This document shows positions 6,223 to 8,885 of a DNA stretch of 8,885 nucleotides, piece after piece. Where the stretch lies: positions 1 to 8,885 of the forward strand of contig WFUQ01000070.1 in the NCBI GenBank assembly GCA_015484935.1, read 5' to 3'. The notes beneath the pieces are model-generated. The model was not told the DNA's origin. It worked only from the letters and a program-made list of their open reading frames with translations, and did not search any database. The DNA is from Gammaproteobacteria bacterium. Its GTDB lineage: Bacteria; Pseudomonadota; Gammaproteobacteria; SZUA-229. Numbering within the stretch: the stretch's first letter is position 1; each line of letters begins with the position of its first letter. A program made the position numbers and the translations under genes.

Positions 6223-6246
6223 ACCTGAGTTCAATATCCATTTAAG
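6218..6246 (-). promoter_or_regulatory. Candidate bamD promoter
   Basis: On the minus strand a -10-like TATACT (6223-6218) lies exactly 17 bases downstream of a weak -35-like CTTAAA (6246-6241). The predicted start near 6211 gives a leader of about 45 bases to the bamD ATG. The -10 is good and the -35 poor. Confidence 0.45.
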
Positions 6247-6282
6247 CCCCGAAAACGTGGGAACAGACGACCAGTAATCATC

Positions 6283-7230
6283 ATGCCGCAGATCGAAGAG
6301 ACACAGCGCATCCCCGACCACCTCGCCGGACAGCGTATCGATGTTGTCGTCGCCGAGTTATATCCCGATTTTTCACGCAGTCGCCTGAAACAATGGATAC
6401 AGCAGGGGCAGATCCTGCTCGATGGTCAGCAGGTCAAACCCAAAGTAAAAGTGCATGCTGAACAGGTGCTCGAGCTCGCAGTCGAGTTCGAGGCAGTGAA
6501 CGACCGCTGTGAACCTGAAGATATCCCGCTGGATGTGATCTACGAAGATGAGGCGCTGCTGGTGATCAACAAACCGGCGAATTTCGTCGTGCACCCTGCG
6601 GCCGGGCATGCTGCCGGTACCTTGCAGAACGCCCTGTTGTTTCACGACCCCAAACTCGAACAGGTTCCGCGTGCCGGCATCATCCACCGACTGGATAAAG
6701 ATACCACCGGTATCATGGTGGTGGCGAAGACACTGGTGGCACATCATTTTCTGGTCGACCAGCTACAGCAGCGACAGATCAAGCGCGAGTATCAGGCAAT
6801 CGTTCAGGGTGTGATGACCGGTGGTGGTGTGGTCGATCAGCCATTGGGCAGGAACCCGCGTGATCGTAAGAAGATGGCGATACGTGAGGATGGCAAACCG
6901 GCTGTGACCCATTATAGAGTGTTGCAGCGTTTTGCCGCACACAGCCATATCCATGTTCAGTTGGAGACCGGACGCACCCACCAGATCAGGGTGCATATGC
7001 AGTCCTTACGTTATCCGGTGCTGGGCGATGCGGTCTATGGTGGCAGGAGCAGGCTGCCTGCCGGGGCGAGTGAAGCGCTCAAGCGATGCCTGACGAATTT
7101 CAGACGGCAGGCATTACACGCCTGGCAGTTGACCTTGCCGCATCCGGATACGGCTGAGCCCATGCAGTGGCAGGCTCCGCTACCAGACGATATGACAGCG
7201 GTTCTGCAAGTGCTGGAACAGGGCGCATAA
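6283..7230 (+). CDS. rluD: RluD, 23S rRNA pseudouridine(1911/1915/1917) synthase
   Basis: The 315-residue protein has an N-terminal S4 RNA-binding domain (about 15-75, including SRSRLKQWIQQGQILLDGQQV) and a RluA-family catalytic domain (about 85-300). The catalytic aspartate is D138 in the HRLDKDTTG motif. Other family blocks are VINKPANFVVHPAAGH (about 94-109), REYQAIVQG, the LETGRTHQIRVHM signature (227-239) and DAVYGG. RluD modifies three uridines in helix 69 of 23S rRNA, needed for normal ribosome assembly and release. The S4 domain, length and position between bamD and pgeF favour RluD over RluC or RluA. The SD before the ATG is weak, but no better start is visible. pgeF begins two bases after the stop, indicating an operon. 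Confidence 0.95.
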   Translation: MPQIEETQRIPDHLAGQRIDVVVAELYPDFSRSRLKQWIQQGQILLDGQQVKPKVKVHAEQVLELAVEFEAVNDRCEPEDIPLDVIYEDEALLVINKPANFVVHPAAGHAAGTLQNALLFHDPKLEQVPRAGIIHRLDKDTTGIMVVAKTLVAHHFLVDQLQQRQIKREYQAIVQGVMTGGGVVDQPLGRNPRDRKKMAIREDGKPAVTHYRVLQRFAAHSHIHVQLETGRTHQIRVHMQSLRYPVLGDAVYGGRSRLPAGASEALKRCLTNFRRQALHAWQLTLPHPDTAEPMQWQAPLPDDMTAVLQVLEQGA

Positions 7231-7232
7231 AC

Positions 7233-7979
7233 ATGGCCGAACTCGACGTTATCCGGGCTGACTGGCCGGCTCCGGAGAACATCGTCGCATTCAGCACTAC
7301 ACGCCAGGGTGGTGTCAGTCAGCCGCCTTATGCCGGTCTGAATCTGGCGACACATGTCGGTGATGACCGGGTTGTTGTCATGCAGAATCGGGCGAGGCTG
7401 TATGAACAGTTCAGCATCGATCCGCCACCTGTCTGGTTAGATCAGACACACGGCAAGACGGTACTCGATCTGGACAGGTGTAGCCATGAGGCGTCGGTGG
7501 ATGCAGATGCCAGCGTGACGACACAGGCCAATAGTATCTGTGCGGTATTGACCGCTGATTGTCTACCGTTATTGATATGCGATCATCGTGGTTCACAGGT
7601 CGCAGCGGTGCACGCAGGCTGGCGTGGATTACATGCCGGTATCATCAGTGCCACCGTTAACCGGTTTGTCGAACCGGCACAGTCCTTGCTGGTGTGGCTG
7701 GGACCGGCCATAGGCCAGTCTGCATTCGAGGTCGGTGCAGATGTGCGGGATGCTTTCTGTCAGAAAAATCCGGGAAACCGACAAGCATTCGAACAGATCG
7801 ATCAGGAACATTGGTGGTGTGATATCTACCAGCTGGCGAGGGCCGAGCTGGCATCACGGGGTGTCACCGCAATCTATGGTGGAGATCACTGTACGTTCAG
7901 TGATGCAGAGCGATTCTATTCGTTCAGACGAGACGGTCAGACTGGACGACAGGCAAGCCTGATATGGAAATGCGCATAA
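7233..7979 (+). CDS. pgeF: PgeF/YfiH, laccase-domain multicopper-oxidase-like protein (purine nucleoside phosphorylase / peptidoglycan editing factor)
   Basis: From the ATG at 7233 the protein has 248 residues, normal for the YfiH/DUF152 family. The frame is open further upstream into rluD, but MAELDVIRADWPAPENIVAFSTTR is the usual family start and AGGG (7220-7223) is a suitable SD. The metal-binding residues are visible: H73 in VWLDQTHG, C110 in LTADCLPLL and H127 in AAVHAGWRGL, plus the conserved GPAIGQSAFEVG and C-terminal CTFSDAERFYSFRRDGQTGRQ. Family members act on purine nucleosides, and E. coli PgeF helps keep L-Ser out of peptidoglycan precursors in place of L-Ala. It follows rluD by two bases, as in E. 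coli. No convincing terminator is seen after the stop. Confidence 0.93.
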   Translation: MAELDVIRADWPAPENIVAFSTTRQGGVSQPPYAGLNLATHVGDDRVVVMQNRARLYEQFSIDPPPVWLDQTHGKTVLDLDRCSHEASVDADASVTTQANSICAVLTADCLPLLICDHRGSQVAAVHAGWRGLHAGIISATVNRFVEPAQSLLVWLGPAIGQSAFEVGADVRDAFCQKNPGNRQAFEQIDQEHWWCDIYQLARAELASRGVTAIYGGDHCTFSDAERFYSFRRDGQTGRQASLIWKCA

Positions 7980-8049
7980 GACCCTGTTGCCACAGTTGAC
8001 TAATCGATACAAGCAAATCCCTCTCAAAACCTGAAAAAAAGAACGGCTG

Positions 8050-8058
8050 TGCTATATC
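8050..8058 (+). promoter_or_regulatory. Possible extended -10 promoter for the exported-protein pair
   Basis: TGCTATATC has the extended -10 form TGnTATAnn, 82 bases before the ATG of the 138-residue protein. A poor -35-like CTGAAA (8031-8036) lies 16 bases upstream of the hexamer. The rest of the 161-bp gap (7980-8140) shows no terminator, repeat or RNA gene that I can recognise. Confidence 0.28.
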
Positions 8059-8140
8059 TAGGTGAGCGGCCTGTGTGTCTGTGGCGTGGTCAGCTTCAAA
8101 TGTATCCAATATTGTTCGTTTGTCTCATCAGTTAATAGAT

Positions 8141-8557
8141 ATGTCGATATTTACACAATTGCGATTCACTGGTCTGGTTCTGGTTGCCTTCATGGTAGCA
8201 CCGGTTACCAATGCGTCAGACGATGCATATCTGAAGATGTTGGAAGGTGAGGCAGAGACGCTGGAGCTGGATCAGACCGGACAATTGCATGACGATGTCG
8301 CACAGGCTGCGGTGAGGAAATCTCACACTGAGAAAGCATTTGGCTGGGATAGTGCTATCGATGCTGACAGCTTTCCGGTGGCCATGCAATACGATGAATT
8401 TGAAACCATGTTGCAGGATAACTTTTATGGAACCTATATGTTCTATAAGAAACTGAATTCAGCCGACAGACAGACTGTGTATTACCGTTATACCAAGGCT
8501 GAGGTCGCGTCCCTTGAAAATGTTAGAAAAAATATACTTGATCTGCTGAAGCGTTAA
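8141..8557 (+). CDS. Unrecognised small exported protein
   Basis: The 138-residue protein begins with a Sec-type signal peptide (Arg8, hydrophobic core about 9-22) and a likely cleavage after A25 (VTNA/SDD), so the mature 113-residue protein should be periplasmic. The mature part is soluble, mostly helical in appearance, and without cysteine. It has an acidic start (SDDAYLKMLEGEAETLELDQTGQ region, 26-48) and an aromatic-rich block FYGTYMFYKKLNSADRQTVYYRY (about 95-117), followed by a polar C-terminal helix. I do not recognise a named domain. The frame extends upstream to a GTG at 8075, but the ATG at 8141 gives a proper signal peptide; no SD is visible. It lies 18 bp before the rhodanese-like gene, suggesting an operon and a shared periplasmic role. 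Confidence 0.72.
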   Translation: MSIFTQLRFTGLVLVAFMVAPVTNASDDAYLKMLEGEAETLELDQTGQLHDDVAQAAVRKSHTEKAFGWDSAIDADSFPVAMQYDEFETMLQDNFYGTYMFYKKLNSADRQTVYYRYTKAEVASLENVRKNILDLLKR

Positions 8558-8575
8558 TTTCGAGGTACTGTAATA

Positions 8576-8885
8576 ATGAATTTTAAAAATAACATCTCTG
8601 GTGCAGCCGGTATCTTGCTCTGCGCTGTCTCACTCTCCTTCGATGCCTCAGCTGCAAAGAATCTTGAGGTGAAGATCACGAAAGATTTTGGCTATACCAC
8701 GGTAACGCATGATGGTGAACTGATAAAGGTGCAGCGCATACAGGATACCGACCATCTCATCGATGGCTCATTCGCCAAAACCTCACGACCTTGTCCACCG
8801 TTCTGCGTCAACCCTATCGATCTGCATGAAGGTGTGACCACAGTCGGTGAGCTCGAAGTGATCAAATTCATGGAAGGACCTTACT
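8576..8885 (+). CDS. N-terminal part of an exported rhodanese-like protein (partial, runs off the window)
   Basis: The 103 visible residues begin with a Sec signal peptide (MNFKNNISGAAGILLCAVSL, likely cleavage after ASA at residue 26). A beta-rich segment follows, with VKITKDFGYTTVTHDGELIKVQR (about 32-54). Next come a C73-P-P-F-C77 motif, and HEGVTTVGELEVIKFMEG (84-101), which resembles the entry into a rhodanese domain in exported gammaproteobacterial proteins I recall. The catalytic rhodanese loop would lie beyond the window, so the assignment is tentative. A good GAGG SD (8562-8565) lies 10 bases before the ATG. The closely spaced upstream gene is also exported, and the CxxxC pair suggests metal binding or redox chemistry in the periplasm. 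Confidence 0.7.
   Translation, partial: MNFKNNISGAAGILLCAVSLSFDASAAKNLEVKITKDFGYTTVTHDGELIKVQRIQDTDHLIDGSFAKTSRPCPPFCVNPIDLHEGVTTVGELEVIKFMEGPY

Noticed and set aside
7035..7355. 106-codon minus-strand frame across the rluD-pgeF junction
   Set aside because: It lies antisense to two well-supported genes, with no SD or domain.
7924..8109. Minus-strand 61-codon frame in the gap after pgeF
   Set aside because: It overlaps the end of pgeF and shows no signal peptide, domain or SD.
7980..8140. tRNA, small RNA or terminator in the gap after pgeF
   Set aside because: I found no cloverleaf, stable stem or U-tract. The A-run at 8034-8040 has no partnering hairpin on either strand.
1..8885. CRISPR array, insertion sequence, integrase or toxin-antitoxin pair
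   Set aside because: No direct-repeat array, terminal inverted repeats, transposase motifs or paired small toxin/antitoxin frames were seen.

Overview
The window looks like core chromosome from a gammaproteobacterium, with no mobile-element or phage genes. The main evidence is the block bamD / rluD / pgeF (bamD divergent from the other two), which has the same order as the E. coli yfiO-rluD-yfiH region, together with a PilS/PilR two-component pair next to a type IV pilin gene. Base composition looks balanced and even from gene to gene. I cannot name the genus.

Layout. Positions 1-3528 form a type IV pilus regulatory block read on the minus strand: a small membrane-anchored putative zinc protein (PP0621-like), pilS, pilR, and then the first 22 codons of a type IV pilin (pilA-like) cut by the window edge. 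The 259-bp gap between pilR and the pilin gene contains what looks like a complete sigma-54 control region: a -24/-12 element, a near-consensus IHF site with an A/T tract, and a cluster of TGTC/GACA half-sites where PilR would be expected to bind. Positions 3529-3699 are a divergent intergenic region that includes a strong 13-bp stem in the presumed nadE leader. nadE (3700-5316, plus strand) encodes the long glutamine-dependent NAD+ synthetase. It converges on bamD (minus strand). bamD and rluD diverge from a 116-bp gap with overlapping promoter candidates, and pgeF follows rluD two bases later.

After pgeF, where E. coli has clpB, this genome has a 161-bp gap and then two probable periplasmic proteins: an unrecognised 138-residue protein and the N-terminal part of a protein resembling rhodanese-domain exported proteins. 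They are 18 bp apart and probably co-transcribed.

How the parts work together. PilS (membrane histidine kinase) and PilR (sigma-54 activator) should control pilin transcription from the promoter directly downstream of pilR, so sensor, regulator and target lie together. nadE, bamD, rluD and pgeF are housekeeping genes for NAD+ synthesis, outer-membrane protein assembly, 23S rRNA modification and nucleoside/peptidoglycan quality control. I found no convincing undescribed multi-gene system. The least understood items are the exported-protein pair at the 3' end, the nadE leader hairpin, and the small PP0621-like protein heading the pilSR cluster.
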